Source of the DNA: Coprobacter secundus
GTDB lineage: Bacteria; Bacteroidota; Bacteroidia; Bacteroidales; Coprobacteraceae
Direction: 5' to 3'
NCBI GenBank assembly: GCA_000803105.1
Contig: JTDA01000002.1
Span: 248,001 to 312,000, forward strand
Length of the DNA: 64,000 bases
Notes under the pieces: generated by a model
Databases searched by the model: none
What the model was told of the DNA's origin: nothing
The model's input: only the letters and a program-made list of their open reading frames with translations
Made by a program: the position numbers and the translations under genes
Shown: one piece after another, positions 28,957 to 38,283 of the stretch
Numbering within the stretch: position 1 is the first letter of the stretch
Layout: every line of letters starts with the position of its first letter

Positions 28957-30126
28957 TTATAAATACCGTCTATTACATGCTATCAGTTCCTTTATATTTT
29001 TTACTGATATAGCAGACCGATAACCGTCGGCAGGAGTATTAAAGCAATAATCTAATAACCGATTAACATCAGAAGTTGCTACATGTAATCGCGTATCTGA
29101 CGATGCATAATAAATATACACTTTACCATCGTCATCGACTATCCAACCATTCGAAAATAAAACATTCGCCACATCTCCCACATATTCCATTCCTTGAGGA
29201 GACATAAAATATCCGGCAGGCTCAGCAATGACTTTTGCAGGATCTTCAAGGGCAGTAACATATAAGTATAATACATAACGTAATCCAGATGCGCAACCTC
29301 TTACTCCATGTGCTAAATGCAACCATCCTTTAGATGTACGTATCGGATGAGGTCCTTCTCCATTCTTTAATTCTTTTATCGTATGATAATACCGGTAATT
29401 AATAATCTTTTCATCTTCAATCACTGCATTTGTAATATCCTCAATAAGTGCCCAACCTATTCCACCACCTTTTCCTGCATCAATAAATCCATCTTGAGGA
29501 CGGGTATATAAAGCATATTTTCCATTTACAAATTCAGGATGCAAAACAACATTACGTTGTTGACTTCTTGAAACTAAATCAGGTAGTCTTTCCCAGCTCT
29601 TTAAATCTTTTGTACGAACTATGCCTGCCGTTGCAACAGCTGAAGATAAATCTCCCTGTGGAGCAGACGGGTCTTTCCGTTCACTACAAAATATTCCATA
29701 AATCCAGCCATCTTCATGCAAAGTCAAACGCATATCATATACATTTACATCTGGATATTCGGTTTCAGGAATTGTTATAGGTTCGTCCCAAAAACGAAAA
29801 TTATCTATACCATTCGGACTTTCTGCTATAGCAAAAAACGATTTTCTATCATTACCCTCAATCCTTACAACCACTATGTATTTCCCTTTCCATTTTATTG
29901 CACCGGCATTAAATGTTGCATTTACTCCTATGCGCTCCATCATATAAGGATTCGTTTCGGTGTTCAAATCATATCGCCAATACAATGGTACATGAGCAGG
30001 TGTCAATACCGGATTTTTATATCGTTCGTAAATTCCATTGCTTGGTAGTATTTCTTCATTTACACAACATAACAACTTTTCCTGTTCTTGTTTGAGCATC
30101 TCAAAATTCTTAATATACTTATTCAT
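28957..30126 (-). CDS. 4-O-beta-D-mannosyl-D-glucose phosphorylase (GH130)
   Basis: Cytoplasmic phosphorylase that cleaves Man-beta-1,4-Glc into alpha-mannose 1-phosphate and glucose. 389 residues, no signal peptide. NGIYERYKNPVLTPAHVPLYW, IGVNATFNAGAI and NVYDMRLT match the mannosylglucose phosphorylase subgroup; the probable catalytic Asp131 in VYDMRL has the same number as I recall for the B. fragilis enzyme. In gut Bacteroidetes this enzyme normally works behind a GH26 mannanase and a mannobiose epimerase, neither of which is in the window. Here it is paired with a cellobiose phosphorylase, suggesting a backbone yielding both disaccharides. Confidence 0.92.
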   Translation of the reverse strand: MNKYIKNFEMLKQEQEKLLCCVNEEILPSNGIYERYKNPVLTPAHVPLYWRYDLNTETNPYMMERIGVNATFNAGAIKWKGKYIVVVRIEGNDRKSFFAIAESPNGIDNFRFWDEPITIPETEYPDVNVYDMRLTLHEDGWIYGIFCSERKDPSAPQGDLSSAVATAGIVRTKDLKSWERLPDLVSRSQQRNVVLHPEFVNGKYALYTRPQDGFIDAGKGGGIGWALIEDITNAVIEDEKIINYRYYHTIKELKNGEGPHPIRTSKGWLHLAHGVRGCASGLRYVLYLYVTALEDPAKVIAEPAGYFMSPQGMEYVGDVANVLFSNGWIVDDDGKVYIYYASSDTRLHVATSDVNRLLDYCFNTPADGYRSAISVKNIKELIACNRRYL

Positions 30127-30156
30127 CGCTTTACTGAATTTTATTATTGGGGAAAT

Positions 30157-31539
30157 TTATTTTTCTAAAAAAGCATTTTCTAATTTATATACCCAAGCAT
30201 AAGAACAAGGAACCGAATGCATATCCAATTTAGGTGGAACAATAGTGAGAGTGTTGTTCTTATAAGAAAATTTGATTTTCTCATCTGTTCCCAGCATCGT
30301 CACTTTCTTTACTTTTCCCACTCCCTTTATAGAAAAAGGTCTGTCATCCCACTTATCAACAAATACATACAAATCTTTTCCTTTACAAGTAAAACGTATC
30401 CCAGAATTTTCATTTTCTAAGTTTTCATCCCATTTTCTTGTATCATAGATTGCTTCACCATTTACCCGAAGCCATGCCCCAATTTCAGCAAGACGTTGTT
30501 GCATAATGACCGGGATACGGCCATCTGCCGTAGGACCAACATTCAATAGTAAGTTCCCTCCTCGAGAAACCTTGTCAATCAATATATGTATCAATTCCTC
30601 AGCAGAAGAATAATCTTCCAAATTTTCATTCCGATTATATCCAAAAGAACCTGCTATCCCTCTACACTCTTCCCATGGATGTGTAAATACAGCATCTTTA
30701 GAATTATTATCATGAATAAGATCGTACTCTGTAGTATAGAAACTACCATGTCGACTTCGGGTTTCCTCCCCCCAACGATCATTCACAACCACAGTACTCG
30801 ATACCGGAGACTCATTATATAACCAGGCTAAAAAATCTTCACTTTTCCAAGTGCTGCTGGGATGCTCCCACTCCCCATCAGCCCAAACTACATCAGGTTT
30901 ATATCGTACAACGAGATCTTTCAACTGAGGTAGCATATGTTCTTCCACATACTGATTTACATTATTCTTATATAAAGGATGATGCCATTCATATAAAGAA
31001 TAATAAAAGCCCATACGCATTCCTTTTTGCCGAACAGCATTGGCCAAATCCCCACAAATGTCTCTATGAGGGCCTATATCTACACTGTTCCAATTCACAC
31101 TTTGCGCACTGGGCCATAGTGCAAAGCCTTCATGATGTTTTGATGTCAATACTACATATTTAGCTCCCGAATTACTGAATATTTCTGCCCACTGTTCCGG
31201 ATTGAACATTTCGGCTTTGAAATTCCCGGCAAAATCTTGGTAGCGAAAGTCTTTTCCATACATTTTCTCATGATGAACTCGAAATAATTCACCATCTTTA
31301 TCCTCCGGATTCAAACGGTGCCAATACCACTCTGCATATTTCGAATATACATCACCAGTGTTAGGAGCCCAAGCCGGAACAGAATAAAGTCCCCAATGAA
31401 CAAAAATACCAAACTTGGCATTCTGAAACCACTCCGGTATCGGCCGCTTGTCGAGTGAATTCCAATCAGCTTTATAATTTTCCGCTATAAGTACGCTTAT
31501 ATTCATCCAAAGAATAAATAACAATATTGTTTTCCTCAT
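30157..31539 (-). CDS. Alpha-L-fucosidase (GH29)
   Basis: Exported exo-glycosidase of 460 residues removing alpha-L-fucose, retaining mechanism. Signal peptide about 1-20; PEWFQNAKFGIFVHWGLYSV, LTSKHHEGFALWPS and DVVWADGEW are the family blocks, with Asp221 in WADG the nucleophile. The acid/base of GH29 varies and I did not assign it. The protein ends with a short beta-rich C-terminal domain. It lies inside the enzyme run of the PUL, 30 bp from GH130 and 17 bp from the lyase-like gene, so fucose (or a fucose-like sugar such as L-galactose) is probably a substituent of the target glycan. Confidence 0.93.
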   Translation of the reverse strand: MRKTILLFILWMNISVLIAENYKADWNSLDKRPIPEWFQNAKFGIFVHWGLYSVPAWAPNTGDVYSKYAEWYWHRLNPEDKDGELFRVHHEKMYGKDFRYQDFAGNFKAEMFNPEQWAEIFSNSGAKYVVLTSKHHEGFALWPSAQSVNWNSVDIGPHRDICGDLANAVRQKGMRMGFYYSLYEWHHPLYKNNVNQYVEEHMLPQLKDLVVRYKPDVVWADGEWEHPSSTWKSEDFLAWLYNESPVSSTVVVNDRWGEETRSRHGSFYTTEYDLIHDNNSKDAVFTHPWEECRGIAGSFGYNRNENLEDYSSAEELIHILIDKVSRGGNLLLNVGPTADGRIPVIMQQRLAEIGAWLRVNGEAIYDTRKWDENLENENSGIRFTCKGKDLYVFVDKWDDRPFSIKGVGKVKKVTMLGTDEKIKFSYKNNTLTIVPPKLDMHSVPCSYAWVYKLENAFLEK

Positions 31540-31556
31540 TTCAATATTTTTTATAA

Positions 31557-33458
31557 TTAGTTATCGGTTATATTTTCAGGCCATTGTGATAACGGCATAT
31601 TTTTTCCTGAATCATAGGTACTCCCCTCGGGCAATAGATATACGGTAAAGTGTCCGGTTGCTCCGGCCGGAACTTCACTCTCAAAGCCTACTTTGACTGT
31701 GCCTGCATTAGAGGCGTCATAGGCATTTGGGGAACGGGTGTCCCATGTCTGTAACCGTACAGGATATTTGCCGACGACTTTCAGGGTGAGTTTCTTCCCG
31801 GATTGTTCCAGTTCTATCCGGTCTTTTTTTATCTTTTTTACTTTGGCGGGCGTCAGCATCGTCCATCTTATGGTGGAGGGTGTATCTGCAGGTGCCGAGA
31901 TTTCGTCGCGAACCATGACATATTTTTTATCTACCAGGGCAATGCCTCTTTTGCAGGAGGATACGGTGGTTGCGTAAACGGATGACAAATCACATACGGC
32001 ACTCATAAATGTTGTGTCACGGGTGGTGTGCTCTATCGGGGCATAGCCCGATACTTGCTGTAACTCATTGTTGATGGTCAGGGTATTATGGGAGTAATTG
32101 TTGTAACGGTAGACTTGCCAGCGTTCTGAATCTTGGGTATTGGACCAGATTTTCATTTTTTTGGATTCCAATGATTCGTAATCTTGTTTGCCCAAATCCA
32201 TGGCCCAGCGGACCCCGCCTGCATCCATGACAAAGCTGCCGATATCCATATGGGCATGGTTGCTTGACGGGCTGCCGCCTTTGATGGCCACGTATATGGC
32301 TTCGGGAGAAGTCCAGCTCGTTCGCATCATGGAAACGGGGGTTCTTCCACCCCCTGTCCACATCAAACTTTGTGGGGGGGTGAGCTTTTCTATGTTTATG
32401 TCTCCTCCCCATAACAGTACCAAAGGCAAGAATCGGTTGGCCGTATTGTTTGCCCGGTTTGTTTCTGATAAATAGTTTTTCTCTACCCATAGTAATGACG
32501 GGGCATTTCCTTTTTGAGCGAACCAATACATGGCGGGGGAGAGATTTGGGGAAAATTCACAGTCGGAATAGTTAAAGCTCTGGCCTGTGGGGCCTGTCAT
32601 GTGTTCATAATAGCTGGCTGTTTGCATGAAGTTCCGGCTTAAACTTCCGGTGATGTCTTCTCCCAATATCTTATTTAATGCTGCAAGCAGCAATACGTTG
32701 TAGGTCGTCCCATATTCCCAATAGGAGTATCCTTCGGGATAGGCTCCGTCGGGTTCGTATTCTTTCATGGCGAGGGGCAAGGAGCGTAACGCCCGGAGAA
32801 TGATGTTTTTATTCCATTCTTTGTCTTCTTCATAGGTGGCCAAGGCTCCGAAGGTCATACCGGCGTTGCATACCTGGTTCCAATTGTTTTCCGTTTTCAG
32901 AAACCAGTTGTACGATTCATCGAATGAGGGCCGCAGACCTTTGTCACGAATGGCTGCCCGTATGATTTTTTTGGAGTCTTCCGGTAATTCCTTGTACAGC
33001 CAGTCGTAACCGATGGAGACTCCCAGGGTCATTTCGGCCACGTCCAGAAAATGGGACGGGTTCCAGTCTGTAAAACGACAAACTGCTATCAGTTCTTTTT
33101 CTGCGCGTTGCAGATATTTCTCTTCTCCTGTCATCCGGTAGGAGTAGGATAAAAAGAAGATGCGGCGAAGGGATTCCCGGGAGACACCCAACAACCTCAT
33201 CCCTATCTTTTTCCTTTCTAACGGGGGACGTGTCAACAAATCTTCTCCGGCTGATATAATGGACTCATGGATTTGACGCCATGTTGCAGACTTGTTTATC
33301 TTTTCCATCAACGCTTTTTCTTCTCCTTGTTGCATAAGTAGCCGCGGATGAGAAGGCAGTGTATCCATATTAAACTGTATGATAGACTGACTGAAGGCTG
33401 TATATACAAACAGGAAAAGAAACATCATCGATATCTTTATCTTCTTTTTCATATGCAA
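31557..33458 (-). CDS. Heparinase II/III-like polysaccharide lyase, compositionally foreign
   Basis: Exported protein of 633 residues with the heparinase II/III architecture: signal peptide (start may be Met 3 at 33452), an alpha/alpha-toroid (about 45-370; TENNWNQVCNAGM) and a C-terminal beta-sandwich whose GGSPSSNHAHMDIGSFV carries the metal or catalytic His residues. The family includes PL12, PL15, PL17 and PL21; I cannot place it in one. It would cleave at uronic acid by beta-elimination, and the next gene upstream, GH88, would remove the unsaturated residue. Base composition is clearly higher in G+C than both flanks (see findings), suggesting recent acquisition or replacement of this one gene. 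Confidence 0.85.
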   Translation of the reverse strand: MHMKKKIKISMMFLFLFVYTAFSQSIIQFNMDTLPSHPRLLMQQGEEKALMEKINKSATWRQIHESIISAGEDLLTRPPLERKKIGMRLLGVSRESLRRIFFLSYSYRMTGEEKYLQRAEKELIAVCRFTDWNPSHFLDVAEMTLGVSIGYDWLYKELPEDSKKIIRAAIRDKGLRPSFDESYNWFLKTENNWNQVCNAGMTFGALATYEEDKEWNKNIILRALRSLPLAMKEYEPDGAYPEGYSYWEYGTTYNVLLLAALNKILGEDITGSLSRNFMQTASYYEHMTGPTGQSFNYSDCEFSPNLSPAMYWFAQKGNAPSLLWVEKNYLSETNRANNTANRFLPLVLLWGGDINIEKLTPPQSLMWTGGGRTPVSMMRTSWTSPEAIYVAIKGGSPSSNHAHMDIGSFVMDAGGVRWAMDLGKQDYESLESKKMKIWSNTQDSERWQVYRYNNYSHNTLTINNELQQVSGYAPIEHTTRDTTFMSAVCDLSSVYATTVSSCKRGIALVDKKYVMVRDEISAPADTPSTIRWTMLTPAKVKKIKKDRIELEQSGKKLTLKVVGKYPVRLQTWDTRSPNAYDASNAGTVKVGFESEVPAGATGHFTVYLLPEGSTYDSGKNMPLSQWPENITDN

Positions 33459-33459
33459 A

Positions 33460-34674
33460 TCAATTCTGGCCTTGGTACCCTTTTATATAATTTTTATATC
33501 GTAGAAGAGCCTCTACATAATAATAATCACCATAACTTAATGGAGCGTCAACCTCAGAACCAGCAGGCATATTTCCAACACCATGCTTTAATATAAAATG
33601 ACCATTAGTACCAAACTCTGCCGTATACGTATCTGATGATAATACTTGTAATTGTTTTTTAGCAACAGATAGATATTCTTCTGCAAGTTCCCTGTCAGAA
33701 TATGTACATAATTCTAATAAAGCTGAAGCAATGACTGCTGCCGTCGAACTATCCCGAAATTCATCCGGGATGTTTGGAGAATCAAAATCCCAATACGGTA
33801 TTTTATCTTCCGGTAAACGAGGATGATCCAAAATAAATCGAGCTATTTGATGTGCTTTTTGCAAATATTTAGAATCAAGGGTCTCACGATACATCATTAC
33901 ATAACCGTAAAGTCCCCACGCTTGCCCTCGAGACCAAGCACTATCATCACTATATCCTTGATTTGTTCCTTTAAATGCAACATCTCCAGTTTCAGGGAAA
34001 TAATCCACCACATGATAAGAACTATTATCTTCTCTAAAATGATTTACCATTGTCTTATCTGCATGACTAATGGCAATGTCTTTAAATATTTTCTTTCCCG
34101 TCTCTTTATACGCCCACATAAGCATTTCAAGATTCATCATATTGTCAATGATTACCGGAAAATGTAATTCGCCCCAAGGTTCCCAAGATTGGATACAACC
34201 TACTTTGGAATTAAATCTTTTAGTCAAAGCAGTGGAAGCATTTATCAATACACTGCGACACGAATCTTCGCCTGTCAGCCGATACGCATTTCCATAACTA
34301 CAATACATCATAAAACCGAGGTCATGTGTAGATTCATTATATTGTTCTTCATGCAATCGTCCTGTATATTTTTCAGCAAACTTACGAATCTCCGGATCAT
34401 GTTTATCTTCATACAGAAGCCATAATGTCCCCGGAAAAAAACCACTACACCACCAATCAGAACCAGAGGTAATCAAAGAATCAGTTTCGTCAATTGAACG
34501 AGGTAACTGACCTCTTAAATTATCTATTTTTCTTGCCATCATTAAGGACTGTTTCCTTGCTTTATCTAAGGACTCTTCTACCCATTCATCTTCTTTCACT
34601 ACATGGTGACAACCTGCAATAAATAGAAAAAATAAACACACAGACAACATTTGTACTACAATTCTGCCCACCAT
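33460..34674 (-). CDS. Unsaturated glucuronyl hydrolase (GH88), lipoprotein
   Basis: Enzyme that hydrates and releases the 4,5-unsaturated uronic acid left on oligosaccharides by polysaccharide lyases. 404 residues, alpha/alpha-barrel. The lipobox FIAGC gives a lipidated Cys22. Asp118 in STHDLGFMM and Asp177 in VIIDNMMNLEM are spaced like Asp88 and Asp149 of the Bacillus GL1 enzyme. SGFFPGTLW, SRGQAWGLYGY and a late DAPLSYGDYY are further family blocks. It is flanked by a heparinase-type lyase and, two genes away, a beta-propeller candidate lyase, the expected source of its substrate. Confidence 0.92.
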   Translation of the reverse strand: MVGRIVVQMLSVCLFFLFIAGCHHVVKEDEWVEESLDKARKQSLMMARKIDNLRGQLPRSIDETDSLITSGSDWWCSGFFPGTLWLLYEDKHDPEIRKFAEKYTGRLHEEQYNESTHDLGFMMYCSYGNAYRLTGEDSCRSVLINASTALTKRFNSKVGCIQSWEPWGELHFPVIIDNMMNLEMLMWAYKETGKKIFKDIAISHADKTMVNHFREDNSSYHVVDYFPETGDVAFKGTNQGYSDDSAWSRGQAWGLYGYVMMYRETLDSKYLQKAHQIARFILDHPRLPEDKIPYWDFDSPNIPDEFRDSSTAAVIASALLELCTYSDRELAEEYLSVAKKQLQVLSSDTYTAEFGTNGHFILKHGVGNMPAGSEVDAPLSYGDYYYVEALLRYKNYIKGYQGQN

Positions 34675-34681
34675 ACCTATA

Positions 34682-35734
34682 TTATTTTATAAAAACTTGT
34701 TCTGATAAATCCGATTCTGTATAAAGATATTTTCCTACAATTTTCATTTGAGGCCTATCCTTTCCCCTATCAGGAGTTATCCTTAATTTATATTTTCCCC
34801 ACCAAGGACCTCCTGCCCAATACGTAGCGTTGATACCTTCATCCTGAATATAAGAAAGAAAATTATCTAATGTTACCAACCATCGCTCATCATTATCCGG
34901 GACACCATATTCTCCAATAAGTCCTCTGAAGTTATTTTCCTTAAGCCATTTCACAAACGGTTTTACCCGCTCGACACCTTTAAAAGGTGATGCCTCTTCT
35001 TCATCATATGTCCCCCTGTAACTTCCTGATGCATCTTTATCAAAATATACATGAGCCTCAAACATCAGATTATCTGCCGGATCAAAAAGGTACTTCAACG
35101 TATCACTCATATAAGGCCAGCGCTCTGCCGAGCTCCAGTCATTACCACCTACAATAATCGTATTTTTCATATCTACTTCGCGAATAGCTATAATAGATGT
35201 CTGAACCATTTCGAACCAAGTTAATGAATCACTTAAATCATGAGGTTCATTCATTATGCCATGTCCATAAATATTGGTATACCCACTCATCTCTCTAACC
35301 AATCGTTTCCAAAAATCCGCAAGATGTTCGGCTGTTAACCCATTCGTACCGATAACAATACTCTTTCCATCCATCTTCCGACGTGCATAATTATGCAAAT
35401 CAAGAATAACTTTCATATTTCTTTCTTCGGCTGCCGATACAAATTCTTTCAAACGAGATAATTCCACCACGTCCAGTGGTCCAAACAACTGAGGCTGCAA
35501 ACGCTCCCACTTAAAAGGCAAACGTACGAGAGTCAGACCTTTCTTTTTAAAATAATCCAATTCCTCAATCCCAGGATACCGATAATGTTTTCCATACACG
35601 CCCGGCATATTTCCTTCTGCAAACTCTGCACATGCCAAATTTATTCCATAAGGTTGTTCTCCTTTATTAGACGCAGAATACGATACAAAAGGAACAAATA
35701 TCAACAACAATAAAAGAAACTTCGATCTGATCAT
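34682..35734 (-). CDS. GH5 endo-beta-glycanase (single domain)
   Basis: Exported TIM-barrel glycanase of 350 residues, retaining. Signal peptide about 1-20; Glu163 in GIMNEPHDL is the acid/base and Glu275 in LIGEYGVP the nucleophile. LRLPFKWERLQP-like and DLHNYAR segments match the catalytic domain of the large 1467-residue GH5 protein in the same locus, with exactly the same 112-residue spacing between catalytic Glu residues. It has no binding module and no T9SS tail, so it is probably periplasmic and trims imported fragments. Cellulase-type or mannanase-type specificity cannot be told from sequence alone. Confidence 0.93.
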   Translation of the reverse strand: MIRSKFLLLLLIFVPFVSYSASNKGEQPYGINLACAEFAEGNMPGVYGKHYRYPGIEELDYFKKKGLTLVRLPFKWERLQPQLFGPLDVVELSRLKEFVSAAEERNMKVILDLHNYARRKMDGKSIVIGTNGLTAEHLADFWKRLVREMSGYTNIYGHGIMNEPHDLSDSLTWFEMVQTSIIAIREVDMKNTIIVGGNDWSSAERWPYMSDTLKYLFDPADNLMFEAHVYFDKDASGSYRGTYDEEEASPFKGVERVKPFVKWLKENNFRGLIGEYGVPDNDERWLVTLDNFLSYIQDEGINATYWAGGPWWGKYKLRITPDRGKDRPQMKIVGKYLYTESDLSEQVFIK

Positions 35735-35782
35735 CTTAAAACCTATAATTATTATATTTTATCTTAACTACTAAAAAATAAA

Positions 35783-37159
35783 TCACTTAATTTGCACTGG
35801 AGTTGCAAACTCCGTATCCATATCATAAGGCAATAACCACACCTTATTACCCTTTCTATTTGTAAAGTATAATTTCGATTCTGACATACGGTCAGCATCT
35901 CCATCTGCCCAAAAAGCATAAAAATCATCATGAGCATTTACCGGTCTACGCGCATAGGAATGATTGAATAAACTATTCTTTGTTACATTACGCACTTTAA
36001 TCCAACTCTTACCTTCATCTTTACTTCTCCAAAGTACCATCTCTCCTCCAGTACCCCATTTTTGGGGACCAGCCTCCGTAGGCCCTACAATAACCCATTC
36101 TTTCCCTCTCACATAAATAGACCCCATATCGTAGTTATGTGTCGACTCACAGACTTTATGCCTTTCCCACTGCTTCCCGGTCCAATGAAAAACAACCCAC
36201 TCTCGGGGATTGCCCTGAGGTCCCGGTTGAAAATGTCTACTTACAACAGCTAAAATTATCGGATTACCAAACCTATCAAAGTTCATATCATTCAAGTAAA
36301 GCAACTTACCCTCATTCTTACCATCATATACTAAAGCAGGATTTACCGGTTCAGTAAGAGGTACTCGAATATTTTCTCCTGTAACAGTCTGCCAATTTTC
36401 TCCCATGTCCATCGTCTGTACTACATATAAATTTGTACGTGTATCAGCTGAACCTTCTGGATGATAATTAAATGCTGTTACAATTTTATTCCCCACTATG
36501 TTACTAATCTGGTAATGCCCTTCTATCCCTGCCAATTTTTGATCAGGATACCATTTTTTACCATCAAAACTGGTTGACCAATATAACTCTCGCCCACGAT
36601 TCTTTCCCGTATATTTTGTAAACAAATGCATAAAACCCTCACCCTCAACATACCAAGGCTGCGGATAGGTAAAAACCGCTTCATACATTTTCTCAAAACT
36701 ATCAATTGAATAAGGTTCCCTACTTTTATATACAGTCCCTAAGCGGCTAACATTTCTTCCACTGACAAATACCCAAATGTAGCCATCTTTATCAATCGAT
36801 ATAGAGCCATTATCATGCGGATCATCTACACCATTTTTATCGCAAACAACGACAGGTCTTGGCACCACCTTTTTCTTATGGTCATAATATGAAGCCATTA
36901 CCAATAAATGCCTTTCATCTTTTTGAGTCGTACCCCCATATACGAAAAAAGTCTTTTCCACTTCTGGTGCATATATGGCTACCGGTACATGGTCGGCCGT
37001 ATAAGTTCCCAACCCTCCAGAATACTTATATCCGTATTCTGAACTTTGCCCTATTGTATACCAGATTCCTTTATAACCATCCATCCGACAATTTTGGCCT
37101 ACCATATCAATAGACAGACACAACAACCCCACTGAAAAAAAGAAAAAATATTTTAACAT
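35783..37159 (-). CDS. BNR-repeat beta-propeller protein, candidate polysaccharide lyase
   Basis: Exported protein of 458 residues of the BNR_4 type: signal peptide about 1-21, then GYKGIWYTIGQSSEYGYKYSGG, DPHDNGSISIDKDGYIWVFVSG and several Asp-box-like turns (SFDGKKWYP, SKDEGKSWIKV) expected of a seven-bladed propeller. Related propellers include the PL24 and PL25 ulvan lyases and PL42 rhamnose-glucuronate lyases, which cut next to glucuronic acid and leave an unsaturated end. A GH88 gene two genes downstream would complete such a pathway. Function as a lyase is inference; it could also be a sialidase-like or non-catalytic glycan-binding protein. A strong hairpin precedes the gene. Confidence 0.78.
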   Translation of the reverse strand: MLKYFFFFSVGLLCLSIDMVGQNCRMDGYKGIWYTIGQSSEYGYKYSGGLGTYTADHVPVAIYAPEVEKTFFVYGGTTQKDERHLLVMASYYDHKKKVVPRPVVVCDKNGVDDPHDNGSISIDKDGYIWVFVSGRNVSRLGTVYKSREPYSIDSFEKMYEAVFTYPQPWYVEGEGFMHLFTKYTGKNRGRELYWSTSFDGKKWYPDQKLAGIEGHYQISNIVGNKIVTAFNYHPEGSADTRTNLYVVQTMDMGENWQTVTGENIRVPLTEPVNPALVYDGKNEGKLLYLNDMNFDRFGNPIILAVVSRHFQPGPQGNPREWVVFHWTGKQWERHKVCESTHNYDMGSIYVRGKEWVIVGPTEAGPQKWGTGGEMVLWRSKDEGKSWIKVRNVTKNSLFNHSYARRPVNAHDDFYAFWADGDADRMSESKLYFTNRKGNKVWLLPYDMDTEFATPVQIK

Positions 37160-37215
37160 AAAATTTATATAATGGAATTATAAATACGATAATAATAAGA
37201 ATATAAGAGCTGGTT

Positions 37216-37248
37216 TCCAGAAAAACAGGTTTTACCTGTTTTTCTGGA
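37216..37248 (-). terminator. Strong intercistronic hairpin between the surface-protein genes and the enzyme genes
   Basis: Fifteen-bp perfect stem (37216-37230 with 37234-37248) and a 3-base loop in a 130-bp gap. No T run follows on the minus strand, so RNA processing or stability control is as likely as termination. It splits the operon into a SusCD part and an enzyme part. Confidence 0.7.
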
Positions 37249-37289
37249 GTAACAATATAAATAACAATAAATCAAATAATTATAAGATA

Positions 37290-38270
37290 TTACCGCACTT
37301 TCAACCTCTTCATACTAACCGTCATACCAGCTCTTGTCTCAGGTGCAGAGTTAATATAAATATATGCTTTATATCTACCATCTGCCGTCTCGGCCCATAT
37401 TCCCCCAGTCTCAACCATATTTATAACAAAAATAGGAGAGTTAGATACATCTATTTGCTGCAAATCCACATCATCCACAAACACTCCAAACTCATTTCTT
37501 GCCAGCTGTTGATCTGCTGAGGCATATACTCTCATCATTTTTGTAGAGTTTGTAAAACTTTCCGGAACAGTTACTCCCGGGAGGTAATCTTTATCTGCAG
37601 TAGGAGATACAAAAGCATGCAAAAATTTTACACCTCGCATTTGCCTAAACAGATATATAAAATCTATCTTTTCAGGATGCTGAGCAGCCTCAGCCGGTGT
37701 ATAAGTCCTCATATCTTCAATCGAAAAGTAGGTATTATTCTTCAATTCGATATCCAATTTCATATCCATATTCGATATTTTATACGGACCCATTTTATAG
37801 TTTACGGCCTGACCATTACTACTCTCGGCAGAAAAAGTAAATGAAACTTCTCTTCCTCTTGCCTCTTCCGGAATTATATAATAATAACGAAGTGTAGAAG
37901 CACAAGTATCTACCGTAAAATGTACCTCAGTCACACCTCCATTAGTCTCAGACGGAGACCCAATCTCTACCCCGACATCAGTACCAACATCATCTGTATG
38001 ATATGAACGATGTTCCATGTATGTTCCTTCAGCACCAGAAATAGAAGCTTGTACTCTAGCTGAAACCAATCTTCCTTTCTCTCTCGGAAGAGCCATAGCG
38101 TATGCAAATTCAATCTGTCCTCCAACAACATTCGGACCTAAAGACCTCTTGATACAATCATTGGTCAGCTTAGTTACTCCATCCGGTACCTCATATTCAT
38201 CACTACAGGAAACAAACAGAAAAGAAGCCAAACATATGACAGATAATATACTAAAATTTTTAAAATACAT
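37290..38270 (-). CDS. Surface glycan-binding lipoprotein (DUF4466-like)
   Basis: Lipoprotein of 326 residues located where PULs encode surface glycan-binding proteins (third position after SusC and SusD). LFVSCSDEYE is a lipobox with acidic residues after Cys22, resembling the surface-export signal of Bacteroidetes lipoproteins. The start VPDGVTKLTNDCIKRSLGPNVVGGQIEFAYAMALP is reminiscent of DUF4466 proteins; the rest looks all-beta, ending MTVSMKRLKVR. No catalytic motif was seen. I infer binding of the target glycan at the cell surface. Confidence 0.72.
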   Translation of the reverse strand: MYFKNFSILSVICLASFLFVSCSDEYEVPDGVTKLTNDCIKRSLGPNVVGGQIEFAYAMALPREKGRLVSARVQASISGAEGTYMEHRSYHTDDVGTDVGVEIGSPSETNGGVTEVHFTVDTCASTLRYYYIIPEEARGREVSFTFSAESSNGQAVNYKMGPYKISNMDMKLDIELKNNTYFSIEDMRTYTPAEAAQHPEKIDFIYLFRQMRGVKFLHAFVSPTADKDYLPGVTVPESFTNSTKMMRVYASADQQLARNEFGVFVDDVDLQQIDVSNSPIFVINMVETGGIWAETADGRYKAYIYINSAPETRAGMTVSMKRLKVR

Positions 38271-38283
38271 AATTACTACTATT

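Noticed and set aside
32086..32526. A 146-codon minus-strand frame inside the heparinase-like gene
   Set aside because: It lies in another frame within a well-supported gene, has unnatural composition (rich in Arg, His, Pro), and results from the higher G+C there removing stop codons.
36523..36705. Short minus-strand frame within the BNR propeller gene
   Set aside because: Alternative-frame shadow of a well-supported gene.
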